A stretch of 64,000 bases of DNA from Promicromonospora sukumoe (GTDB lineage Bacteria; Actinomycetota; Actinomycetes; Actinomycetales; Cellulomonadaceae). Shown here piece after piece: positions 41,765-49,343 of this stretch. The notes beneath the pieces were generated by a model that ran no database searches, was not told the origin of the DNA, and was given only the letters and a program-made list of their open reading frames with translations. How positions within the stretch are numbered: the stretch's first letter is position 1; each line of letters opens with the position of its first letter. The stretch covers positions 248,001 through 312,000 of the forward strand of contig NZ_JACGWV010000002.1 in the NCBI RefSeq assembly GCF_014137995.1. The letters run 5' to 3'. A program made the translations under genes and the position numbers.

Positions 41765-41920
41765 GGTCGCACCCTACGACGTCGGTCCGGCCGGGCTGAC
41801 GGCGCTCCGGCCCTGACGGTGCCGCTCCGACCCTGCCGACGCCGCCCGCGACCTGCCGACGCCGCCCGCACACGGCTGACGTCGCCCGGGCAGGTGTCAC
41901 CGCAGCCGTACCCTGGAGCG

Positions 41921-42976
41921 GTGACCACAGTCCTCGGCGAGCCGACCGCGCACGGTGCGCGCGACGTCGTCGTACCCCAGGGCGAGACACACGGGGCGGA
42001 CAGAGCTCACGAGCCGGACGGGGCGCTGGCTCCCGAGGAGTGGCTGCCCCTTGCCGCCGCGCACGCCGAGCGCGCGGACGCGCTCACCGCGGTCTGGCGC
42101 GCGGCCCGCGCGGCCGGCCGCAAGCACGCGATCGAGGACTTCCTCTTCACGTACTACCCCACCCGCGTCGCGCACCTGCGCCGCTGGCACCCGGGAGCCG
42201 GCGTCGCGCTCGTGCTGCCCGACGGCGGGGCGGAGGCTCCCGGAGCGACGCCCGACGGCGATGCGCCCGATGTACCCAACGCGCCCAGTGCAACCAATGC
42301 ACCCCATGCGGACGACCGCACCACGTGGCGCTGGCACCGCACTACCGACGGGGAGATCGTCACGCTCGACCCCGACGCGTTCCTGGCCGACCGCGGCGAC
42401 ACCGTGCGGTACGTGCGCGGGCTGCTGTCGGCGACGTCGTCCCGCGCGGGGACCTTCGGGTGCTTCGGGCTGCACGAGTGGGCCATGGTCTACCGCGACC
42501 GCGAGGCGGGCCGCGACCAGCGGCACCCGTTGCCGCTCCGGCTTGGGCACGAGGGCACCGATGCCGTGGTCGAGGCCAACCCCGTGCGCTGCTCCCACTT
42601 CGACGCGTTCCGGTTCTTCACGCCTGAGGCGACGTCGCGCAACCAGCTCCAGCCCAGCCGCGCCACCCAGGTCGGCATGGAGCAGCCGGGGTGCCTGCAC
42701 GCCAACATGGACCTGTACAAGTGGTGCCTCAAGCTCGGTCCGGCCGTGCCCGGGGACCTGCTGCTCGACGCGTTCGAGCTGGCCCGCGACATCCGCTGGA
42801 CCGACATGGCGGCCTCCCCGTACGACGTCTCCGCGTACGACGTCGCCGCCGTCCAGATCGAGACGCCCCACGGCAAGGCGGAGTACGTACGGCGGCAGCG
42901 CGACTTCGCGCAGCGGTCGAACGCGCTGCGCGAGCGTCTGCTGCGAGTCTGCGACGCACTGCTCGGCGCGCAGTAA
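41921..42976 (+). CDS. Conserved actinobacterial protein, often labelled 3-methyladenine DNA glycosylase-like
   Basis: A 351-residue protein starting at GTG 41921, with GGAG upstream. Conserved-looking features are HAIEDFLFTYYPTRVAHLRRWHPG, FGCFGLHEWAMVYRDREAGRDQ, RCSHFDAFRFFTPEATSRN and PGCLHANMDLYKWCLKLGP, many with His, Cys and aromatic residues that suggest a metal or cofactor site. The usual database label of 3-methyladenine glycosylase is doubtful: no helix-hairpin-helix or AAG barrel motif is recognisable. A short PDGDAPDVPNAPSATNAPHA-type insert is repeat-derived. Function unknown. A 15-bp repeat follows the gene (42984-43044). Confidence 0.6.
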   Translation: MTTVLGEPTAHGARDVVVPQGETHGADRAHEPDGALAPEEWLPLAAAHAERADALTAVWRAARAAGRKHAIEDFLFTYYPTRVAHLRRWHPGAGVALVLPDGGAEAPGATPDGDAPDVPNAPSATNAPHADDRTTWRWHRTTDGEIVTLDPDAFLADRGDTVRYVRGLLSATSSRAGTFGCFGLHEWAMVYRDREAGRDQRHPLPLRLGHEGTDAVVEANPVRCSHFDAFRFFTPEATSRNQLQPSRATQVGMEQPGCLHANMDLYKWCLKLGPAVPGDLLLDAFELARDIRWTDMAASPYDVSAYDVAAVQIETPHGKAEYVRRQRDFAQRSNALRERLLRVCDALLGAQ

Positions 42977-42983
42977 CCCGGCG

Positions 42984-43044
42984 CGCTCTTCACTCAACAC
43001 GCTCTCGCTCAGCACGCTCTCACTCGGCACGCTCTCACTCGGCA
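42984..43044 (+). repeat. 15-16-bp tandem repeat after the gene end
   Basis: CGCTCTTCACTCAACA (42984-42999), CGCTCTCGCTCAGCA (43000-43014), CGCTCTCACTCGGCA (43015-43029) and the same again (43030-43044). The last two copies are identical, implying recent duplication at that end. Confidence 0.9.
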
Positions 43045-43265
43045 CGCATAGCCCGACGTCGTACCGCGGCTCGCCCCTGCCCGGCCCTCCCTGGCCGGCC
43101 CTCCCTGCCCAGACGCGCGTCTGATCTACGCATTTCGGTCATTCGCGAGTACGTAGTTGCCCTACTTGTCGCCGATCCCGCGCTTTTCTAGCGTCAGTCC
43201 TGTCGCACCCCAGCACTCAGGAGCACTTCAGGAAATTCCCAACTTCAGAACCCGAGGTGAGCGCC

Positions 43266-43892
43266 ATGAGAGAGTCCGCACCGCACACACCCGTCGCCAG
43301 AGTCGTGCTCGGCATCTTCGCCGTCCTGGCCCTGACCCTGACGGCGCTGGTCGCCACGCCGAGCGCCCTGACGCCCAAGGCCGAGGCACACGGCTGGGTC
43401 GTCTCGCCGCCCAGCAGACAGGACCACTGCGCCAAGCGGACCGTGAGCTGGTCCTGCAACGGCGTCGAATGGGAGCCGCAGAGCGTCGAGGCGCCCAAGG
43501 GGTCCATGCTCTGTTCGGGCGGCAGCCGCTTCACCACCCTCGACAACGGCTCTCTCGCCTGGCCGCGCACCAGCATCAGCAGCACACACACCTTCCAGTG
43601 GACCCTGACGGCCTTCCACCGCACGGCCAGCTGGGAGTACTTCGTGGACGGCCGGCTCTTCAAGACGGTGAACGACAACGGGGCCACGCCGCCCGCGACC
43701 GTCACCCACACGCTCTCGGGCCTCCCGAGCGGCAACCACACGATCCTCGCCCGGTGGAACGTGTACGACACGGCCATGGCGTTCTACGCGTGCATGGACG
43801 TCAACGTCGGCGGCGGCGCGAGCGCCGGCAAGACGGCGGTCGACGCCGGACAGCAGGCGACCGGCGGACGCCTGGTGGCCGCCCGCCTGTGA
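43266..43892 (+). CDS. Secreted AA10 lytic polysaccharide monooxygenase, copy 1
   Basis: A 208-residue exported copper enzyme that oxidatively cleaves crystalline chitin or cellulose. The signal sequence ends KAEA and cleavage leaves His42 as the mature N-terminal histidine (HGWVVSPPSRQ). The second brace His is His118 (TAFHRTASWEYF), and FYACMDVNV carries the axial Phe. The motif EPQSVEAPKGS and the paired Cys residues are usual in single-domain chitin-active actinobacterial AA10. There is no carbohydrate-binding module. GAGGTGA precedes the ATG at 43266. Its twin follows at 44122. Substrate is inferred. Confidence 0.92.
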   Translation: MRESAPHTPVARVVLGIFAVLALTLTALVATPSALTPKAEAHGWVVSPPSRQDHCAKRTVSWSCNGVEWEPQSVEAPKGSMLCSGGSRFTTLDNGSLAWPRTSISSTHTFQWTLTAFHRTASWEYFVDGRLFKTVNDNGATPPATVTHTLSGLPSGNHTILARWNVYDTAMAFYACMDVNVGGGASAGKTAVDAGQQATGGRLVAARL

Positions 43893-43916
43893 CGGGCCCT
43901 GAGCACCAGAACTGAG

Positions 43917-43963
43917 CGCCAGAACGGCCGGTGTCCCACCTCGGGACACCGGCTGTTCTGGCG
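43917..43963 (+). terminator. 21-bp stem terminator after LPMO copy 1
   Basis: Bases 43917-43937 pair with 43943-43963 across loop ACCTC, with one G-T pair. It separates the twin LPMO genes, so copy 2 needs its own promoter. Just upstream the gene end is echoed: GAGCACCAGAAC and GAGCGCCAGAAC. Confidence 0.85.
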
Positions 43964-44121
43964 TCCCGAGGACGCATTCAGAGGCAATCGACAGTGAAAT
44001 ACGGGGAACCGCGTACGAATTCACCCTCATTGTCAGGAAAGCTTCCATTTCCTAGGTTCGAGGCCTACCAAGAAATTTCACCCGCTCGACCCGCAGCATT
44101 CGACCTACGGAAGGCTTCACC

Positions 44122-44748
44122 GTGAATCGTGCACGCAGCACCAGCCCGCAGATCCGACTCCTGCTCTCCGCGCTCGCGGCCCTGGCGGTCGCGGCGGCCT
44201 TCCTCGTCGCCGCCCCGAGCGCGCTGCTGCCGCAGGCCCAGGCCCACGGCTGGATCACGAGCCCGCCGAGCCGCGCGGACCACTGCGCCACCGGCAACGT
44301 CAGCTTCGACTGCGGCGGCCTCCAGTACGAGCCGCAGAGCGTCGAGGCGCCGAAGGGCTCCACGCAGTGCTCCGGCGGCAGCGGCTTCAGCGTGCTCGAC
44401 GACGACTCGCTGGCCTGGCCGCGCACCACCATCAGCGGCGACACCACGTTCCGCTGGCAGATCACCGCCCGGCACTCCACGTCCACCTGGGAGTACTTCG
44501 TGGACGGCCAGCTCTTCAAGACCTTCGACGACGGCGGCGCCCAGCCCGGCGCGACCGTCGAGCACACGCTGAGCGGCCTGCCGGCCGGCGACCACACCAT
44601 CCTGGCCCGCTGGAACATCGCGGACACCATAAACGCGTTCTACCAGTGCGTCGACGTGACCGTCTCCGGTGCAGCCGCGGTGGACGCCGGTTCCAGCACG
44701 CAGGCACCGGCCGCCTTCAGCGCGCGAGGGACCCTGAGCGCCGTCTGA
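44122..44748 (+). CDS. Secreted AA10 lytic polysaccharide monooxygenase, copy 2
   Basis: Also 208 residues, with His42 (QAQAHGWITSPPSR) and His118 (ITARHSTSTWEYF) at the same positions as copy 1; FYQCVDVTV holds the axial Phe. The body is closely similar (EPQSVEAPKGS, SLAWPRT, EYFVDGxLFKT), but the signal peptide and loops differ, including DHCATGNVSFDCGG against DHCAKRTVSWSCNG. It is therefore a tandem duplicate that has diverged, possibly in substrate or conditions of use. GGAAGG precedes the GTG at 44122. A terminator hairpin follows (44822-44867). Confidence 0.92.
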   Translation: MNRARSTSPQIRLLLSALAALAVAAAFLVAAPSALLPQAQAHGWITSPPSRADHCATGNVSFDCGGLQYEPQSVEAPKGSTQCSGGSGFSVLDDDSLAWPRTTISGDTTFRWQITARHSTSTWEYFVDGQLFKTFDDGGAQPGATVEHTLSGLPAGDHTILARWNIADTINAFYQCVDVTVSGAAAVDAGSSTQAPAAFSARGTLSAV

Positions 44749-44821
44749 CCCCTGCTCGCTCCCCGATCGCTCCCTGATCGGCCTCTGTCCGATCTCTGTC
44801 CGACCTCTGTCCAACCCGTCA

Positions 44822-44867
44822 CGAGGCCGGGTGCCGACGCCGATCCGTGCGCCGACACCCGGCCTCG
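44822..44867 (+). terminator. 12-bp stem terminator after LPMO copy 2
   Basis: CGAGGCCGGGTG (44822-44833) pairs with CACCCGGCCTCG (44856-44867) across a 22-base loop. Before it, 44753-44815 hold degenerate CTCTGTCCGA-type repeats echoing the gene end. Confidence 0.65.
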
Positions 44868-44940
44868 CCGTGTCGCCCAGTGCCCACCTGCACCACGAAC
44901 CGGGAGCCCTTTTTCACCCGCTCCGTGGGACGATGGTGCC

Positions 44941-45867
44941 GTGTCGAGCACGCTGGTCGGCATCAGTCCGACACCCGTCGAAGTACCGCCCGTCGTGCAC
45001 AACCTGGCCGGACGACTGCGGCCCGTGGCGACGGTCGTTCCCGTGTGGCGCAACGAGTACGGCGGTTTCACCGCCCGGCTCGAGGACAGTGCCCGGCTTG
45101 AGGACCGCACCAACGCACCCGGGCGGACGACGCCGCGAGCCGCCGGGCGCAGCTCGTACCTCAAGTGGGTCCCCCACGGTTCGGCCTGCCCCGACCCCTT
45201 TGCAGAGGCCGACCGGCTGGTCTGGGCCGGCTCGTTCGCCCCGCTCCCCCGCGTTCTTGACGTCGGCCGCAACAGGTACGGGTCCTGGCTGCTGACCGAG
45301 GCCGTCGAGCGGGACGGAGCGATCGCGACGTCCGCGATCGAGCCCCGCTGGCGCTCCCTGGCGAAGCGGTCCGCGATCGCCATCGGACTCGGCCTGCGCC
45401 AGCTCCACGACCTGCTCCCCGTGGACACCTGCTCGTTCGTCCGGACGGCGGAGCTGCGCGTGGCCGCCCTCACGAGGAGCGCCGCGGTCGCCCTGTGCGG
45501 CACGCCCCTGGGTGACCCGCCGTCCGTCGACCGGCTCGTCGTGTGCCACGGCGACGCGACGGTGCCGAACACGCTGCTCGACCGGGCCGGCCGCTTCGTG
45601 GCGCACGTCGACGTCGGCGACCTGGGTGTCGCCGACCGGTGGTCCGACATCGCGGTCACCACGCGCAGCGTCACCCGGCGCTATGGCCCTGGCCTGGAGC
45701 CGCTGGTCCTGGCCGCCTACGGCGTCGCGCCTGACCCTGTACGGACCAGGTACTACCGGGCCCTCTGGGACGCCGAGGAGGCGGTCCGCGTGCGGCGGGT
45801 CGCGCAGCGGGCCGAACCGCGCTACCCCGACCCGAACGGCAGAGGTCACCTACGGCGCGCGTCGTAG
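44941..45867 (+). CDS. APH(3')-like aminoglycoside/small-molecule phosphotransferase, copy A
   Basis: A 308-residue kinase-fold protein. The catalytic loop is LVVCHGDATVPNTLLD with the Asp and Asn, followed by AHVDVGDLGVADRWSDIAV with the metal Asp; the wording is close to APH(3') enzymes. RNEYGGFTARLE and SSYLKWVPHG hold the strand pair and the nucleotide-binding Lys. The C-terminus ends RTRYYRALWD. Substrate unknown; resistance is possible but unproven, and true resistance enzymes are usually closer to known APH(3'). It starts at GTG 44941. Its 3' end overlaps the convergent DUF418 gene by 22 bases. Paralogue at 47390. Confidence 0.78.
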   Translation: MSSTLVGISPTPVEVPPVVHNLAGRLRPVATVVPVWRNEYGGFTARLEDSARLEDRTNAPGRTTPRAAGRSSYLKWVPHGSACPDPFAEADRLVWAGSFAPLPRVLDVGRNRYGSWLLTEAVERDGAIATSAIEPRWRSLAKRSAIAIGLGLRQLHDLLPVDTCSFVRTAELRVAALTRSAAVALCGTPLGDPPSVDRLVVCHGDATVPNTLLDRAGRFVAHVDVGDLGVADRWSDIAVTTRSVTRRYGPGLEPLVLAAYGVAPDPVRTRYYRALWDAEEAVRVRRVAQRAEPRYPDPNGRGHLRRAS

Positions 45868-47204
45868 ACCCGGTGCATCACCAGCTCGATGGGTCCGCGC
45901 GGCCACCGCCGGAGCCACAGGGGCGCCGCCACCATCAGGGTCAGCGAGATGGCCGCCCAGATGAGCGCGACCTGCCACGGGTCGCCGCCCGCGAGGCCGA
46001 GACCCCAGTCGTAGCAGATCGCCGAGGCGAGGACGTTCTGCAGCACGTAGCAGGACAGCGCCGTCCGCCCCACGCCCTCGATCCCCCGGCGCAGCAGGCT
46101 CGGGGTGGCTCCCGGACGGGTGCGGGCGACGAGCGTCGTGCCCAGCGCGAGGATGCCGAGCGCGACCAGCGGCGGCACCAGGTAGCGGTCCACGAGCACC
46201 CAGCTCGGCCCGGCCCAGGTAGTCAGCGCGTTCAGCGGGACGCCGACCCCCAGCCCGACCCAGGCCAGCCGACGGCGTAGGCGCGCGCCCTCCTCGGTCA
46301 TCGAGAACATCCCGGCCCGGACCAGACGCGACCCCACCAGGAACAGCACCGTGGCCGACGGCACGATGAGGAGCAGCTCGATGCGGAAGACGTCCATGTG
46401 CGTGATCCGCAGCAGGACCTGGTCCAGCCAGCTCGCCGTCGACAGGCCGGCGGCGCCGTCGCCCTGCCCACTTGATCCGTCCTGCCCGCTCGCTGCGCCT
46501 TGGTCGCTCGTTACGCCAGAGGTCATCGCGAGCAGCGCCGTGAGCGCCACGACCAGCACGACGTAGACGCCGGCCACCACGCCGCCCCAGACCCGCACGA
46601 CCCGGTCGCTGCGCCCGACCAGGTAGGCGGCGAGGAGGGAGGCGATCGCATACCCCATGAGCACGTCGAACTCGAAGACCAGCACGTAGTGCAGGAGGCC
46701 CTCGACGAAGAGGATCGCGGCCCGCAGCGCGTACCGACCGGGCCACGGCAGGCCGCGGCGCACCATCGAGCGGTACTGCAGCTCGAGCCCCACCCCGAAG
46801 AGCAGCGTGAGGAGCGCGAGGAACTTCCCGTTCGACAACGCCTGCAGCACCGTTCGCACCGGGTCCGCCGTCGCGAAGCCGTCCGAGATCCAGGCCGCAG
46901 GGCCGCCCGGGGTGCTGAACAGCCAGATGTTGCTGGCGAGGGTGCCGAGGATCGCGATCCCGCGCAGGACGTCGAGCGCGAGGATCCGCCCGGTCGCGCC
47001 CCTCGGGCCGGAGACGATCCCTGCCGACGACGATGCCGGCGCCGGAAGGGTCGGCACTGGATGGGTCGGCACTGCAGGAGTTGGCGCCGCAGGAGCTGGC
47101 ACTGCAGGAGTCGGCGCCGGAGGGGTCCGCGCCGGAAGGGGCTTGCTCGTTGACGGGACGGCGGGCACGGACAGGACGGCGGGCACGGACGGGTCGGCGG
47201 GCAT
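45846..47204 (-). CDS. DUF418 membrane protein
   Basis: A 452-residue membrane protein. The N-terminus (1-60) is Pro/Ala/Val low complexity; then GRILALDVLRGIAILGTLASN starts the helical core of about ten helices, including LLFGVGLELQYRSMVRRG, FEFDVLMGYAIASLLAAYL and the C-terminal DUF418 block with SCYVLQNVLASAICYDWG. The family is part of the acyltransferase-like superfamily and function is unknown. It is inverted between two APH(3')-like genes and overlaps the first by 22 bases. ATG/GTG choice in the repetitive N-terminus is uncertain. Confidence 0.75.
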   Translation of the reverse strand: MPADPSVPAVLSVPAVPSTSKPLPARTPPAPTPAVPAPAAPTPAVPTHPVPTLPAPASSSAGIVSGPRGATGRILALDVLRGIAILGTLASNIWLFSTPGGPAAWISDGFATADPVRTVLQALSNGKFLALLTLLFGVGLELQYRSMVRRGLPWPGRYALRAAILFVEGLLHYVLVFEFDVLMGYAIASLLAAYLVGRSDRVVRVWGGVVAGVYVVLVVALTALLAMTSGVTSDQGAASGQDGSSGQGDGAAGLSTASWLDQVLLRITHMDVFRIELLLIVPSATVLFLVGSRLVRAGMFSMTEEGARLRRRLAWVGLGVGVPLNALTTWAGPSWVLVDRYLVPPLVALGILALGTTLVARTRPGATPSLLRRGIEGVGRTALSCYVLQNVLASAICYDWGLGLAGGDPWQVALIWAAISLTLMVAAPLWLRRWPRGPIELVMHRVYDARRR

Positions 47205-47389
47205 GGTCCGAGCCTGTCGCGGCCGGCGCGCGACGGCGTCCGCCGTCCGGGCGATCTCCGGCGCCGCACATACATCTTTCGGAGGACGCCGAACGGAGCA
47301 CTCCCAACAGAGGCTCCGAGCAGAGGAGCATCGCGCACGGCACGGAATTCACCTCGTGCATGCCGCGCCCGGTCTGCCACTGTGGCTCC

Positions 47390-48202
47390 ATGACGATCCC
47401 CATCGAAGCCGTCTCGGTGCCTGACGTCGTCTCCGAGCTCGCCGGTGACGGACTCGTCACGCCGGCCTGGCGCAACGAGCTGGGCGGCCTGACCTTCCGG
47501 GTCGACCCCACGGCGGACGCGGCAGATGCGGCAGAACCGACGCCGCGAGCGGCCTACTACGTGAAGTGGATGCCCTACTCGGACCGCGCCACGACCGAAC
47601 GTGTGGACCTGGCCAACGAGGCCGCACGGATGCGATGGGCGGCGCCGTACACGCCGGTGCCGCACGTGCTCGACGTGGGTTCGGACGAGGAGGCGAAGTG
47701 GCTGGTGACGGCCGCGATGCCCGCACGCTCCGCCGTCGACCCCCGCTGGCTGGCCGAGCCGGAGACCGCAGCGCGGGCGATCGGCGCCGGGCTCCGGGCG
47801 CTCCACGACGTCCTGCCGGTCGACGAGTGCCCCTGGACCTGGAGCGTCGAGGACCGGATCGCCGTCGCCGAGGACCGGGCGGCCCGCGGCCACGCGGCCG
47901 ACGGCTGGTCGCTCGAGACCCGGGCGCGTCTCGCTGACGCGCCCGAGCACGACCGGCTCGTCGTCTGCCACGGCGACGCCTGCGCGCCCAACACCCTCCT
48001 CGCCGACGACGGCACCTGGGCGGGGCACGTGGACCTCGGCGGTCTGGGCGTCGGCGACCGCTGGGCCGACCTCGCCGTCGCGACCTACAGCCTCGGATGG
48101 AACTACGGCTCCGGCTACGACCACCTGGTGTACGAGGGGTACGGGATCGACGAGGACCCCGACCGGGTCGCCTACTACCGCCTCCTGTGGGACCTCGGAT
48201 GA
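47390..48202 (+). CDS. APH(3')-like aminoglycoside/small-molecule phosphotransferase, copy B
   Basis: A 270-residue kinase paralogous to the copy at 44941: PAWRNELGGLTFRVD against PVWRNEYGGFTARLE, and LVVCHGDACAPNTLLADDGT with HVDLGGLGVGDRWADLAV as catalytic loop. AYYVKWMPYSD carries the nucleotide-binding Lys. It ends YYRLLWDLG and its stop overlaps the start of the P-loop kinase gene (ATGA), so the two are co-translated. The start is the ATG at 47390. Substrate unknown. Confidence 0.8.
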   Translation: MTIPIEAVSVPDVVSELAGDGLVTPAWRNELGGLTFRVDPTADAADAAEPTPRAAYYVKWMPYSDRATTERVDLANEAARMRWAAPYTPVPHVLDVGSDEEAKWLVTAAMPARSAVDPRWLAEPETAARAIGAGLRALHDVLPVDECPWTWSVEDRIAVAEDRAARGHAADGWSLETRARLADAPEHDRLVVCHGDACAPNTLLADDGTWAGHVDLGGLGVGDRWADLAVATYSLGWNYGSGYDHLVYEGYGIDEDPDRVAYYRLLWDLG

Positions 48203-48774
48203 GCGCGAACGATCCTGGGCCCGGCCTGCTCGTCGTGACGGGGCCGCCGGGCTCGGGCAAGTCCACGGTGTGCGAGGCCCTGGCCGACCGCTGGGAGCCG
48301 AGCGTCCTGGTCGAGGGCGACGCGTTCTTCCGGTTCCTGCGCCGCGGGATGATCCCGCCGTGGCTGCCGGAGGCACACGCCCAGAACGACACGACGGTCC
48401 GCGCCGCCGCGGCCTCCGCGGGCGGCTTCGCAGCCGGTGGGATGGCCGTGGTGTACGACGGCGTGATCGGGCCGTGGTTCCTGCCCGCCTTCACGCGGCT
48501 GACCGGCCTCGACGTGATCGACTACGTGGTGCTGCTGCCGCCCGTCGAGACCTGTTTGAAGCGCGTCGAGACCCGCATCGGCCACGGGTTCACCGACCTC
48601 GACGCCGCCCGGCACATGCACGACGACTTCGTCCGGGCGACGACGTCGGACCCGGGGGCCGCGAGCCCGCCCGGGGTGGTGCTGACGGACCTGCCGGACG
48701 ACGTCGCCGGGGTAGCCGACGCGATCATCGCCGCGATGGCCTCGGGCCGCTCCCGCTACACGGTCGCGGACTGA
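48199..48774 (+). CDS. P-loop kinase (AAA/zeta-like)
   Basis: A 191-residue nucleotide kinase-like protein. Walker A is VVTGPPGSGKSTVCEAL; EGDAFFRFLRRG holds the acidic substrate-side residues; MAVVYDGVIGPW and DYVVLLPPVETCLKRVETR follow the pattern of small-molecule kinases (chloramphenicol phosphotransferase or shikimate/gluconate kinase relatives). It overlaps the APH(3')-like gene start-to-stop, making a two-kinase operon. Its own 3' end overlaps the convergent CGNR gene by 19 bases. Substrate unknown. Confidence 0.8.
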   Translation: MSANDPGPGLLVVTGPPGSGKSTVCEALADRWEPSVLVEGDAFFRFLRRGMIPPWLPEAHAQNDTTVRAAAASAGGFAAGGMAVVYDGVIGPWFLPAFTRLTGLDVIDYVVLLPPVETCLKRVETRIGHGFTDLDAARHMHDDFVRATTSDPGAASPPGVVLTDLPDDVAGVADAIIAAMASGRSRYTVAD

Positions 48775-49304
48775 CCCGCGCGGCGCGCCCGGTGGGCCGC
48801 CTGCGCGTTGCGGTTGCTGCAGGTCGTGGAGCAGTAGCGGCGCGAGCGGTTGCGGGACAGGTCCAGGACGATCCCCTGGCAGTCGTCATCGGCGCACACC
48901 GCGAGGCGGGACAGCTCGTCGTCCCGGATCACGTCGATCATCGCCATCGCCGTCTCGACCAGGATGCGCGTCGCGAGCGGCGCGTCGCTGGGCACGGCGT
49001 GGATGTGCCAGTCGGCCGGCGGGTGCCGCACGAGCTGCGGGACGGCTCCGGCTGCCGCGAGCATGTCGTTCACCAGCCCGACAGCCGAGTCCCGGTCAGC
49101 GGTGAGGAGCTCGCGCAGCCGCGGCTGCAGCCCCAGCACCTCGTCCAGCTCGACCTGGGTGCTGTCGTGCCGACCGGTGTAGCCCTGCCCGGCGAAGAAC
49201 GCGTCGAGGTCCGCCACGGTGGTGATCGTGACGGGGGGCTCGCTCGCGTTCACGAGCACGACGGCGGCCTGGAGCGATTCCTCGGTGTCATGAGTGAAAA
49301 CCAC
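48756..49304 (-). CDS. CGNR zinc-finger transcriptional regulator
   Basis: A 182-residue protein. The N-terminal stress-response-like domain (about 1-130) has the ABATE-type LLTADRDSAVGLVNDML region, and the C-terminal zinc finger carries CADDDCQGIVLDLSRNRSRRYCSTTCSNRNAQ, split here as CADDDCQGIVLDLSRN, RSRRYC and STTCSNRNAQ; the four Cys and the CxNR block define the family. Members act as regulators. It is divergent from an EamA exporter across 39 bases, which therefore is the likely target. The start is GTG 49304, close to the promoter. Confidence 0.85.
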   Translation of the reverse strand: MVFTHDTEESLQAAVVLVNASEPPVTITTVADLDAFFAGQGYTGRHDSTQVELDEVLGLQPRLRELLTADRDSAVGLVNDMLAAAGAVPQLVRHPPADWHIHAVPSDAPLATRILVETAMAMIDVIRDDELSRLAVCADDDCQGIVLDLSRNRSRRYCSTTCSNRNAQAAHRARRAGQSATV

Positions 49305-49335
49305 GTTGACACATTACCTCGCCCGCCCGTAGCGT
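49286..49335. promoter_or_regulatory. EamA promoter with TGTCA...TGACA inverted repeat
   Basis: TTGACA (49306-49311) and TAGCGT (49330-49335) are a good -35/-10 pair with an 18-base spacer, ending nine bases before the EamA start. TGTCA (49286-49290) and TGACA (49307-49311) form an inverted repeat that overlaps the -35 and the start of the CGNR gene. A CGNR protein bound there would control both genes. Binding is inferred. Confidence 0.6.
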
Positions 49336-49343
49336 CAGGACCC

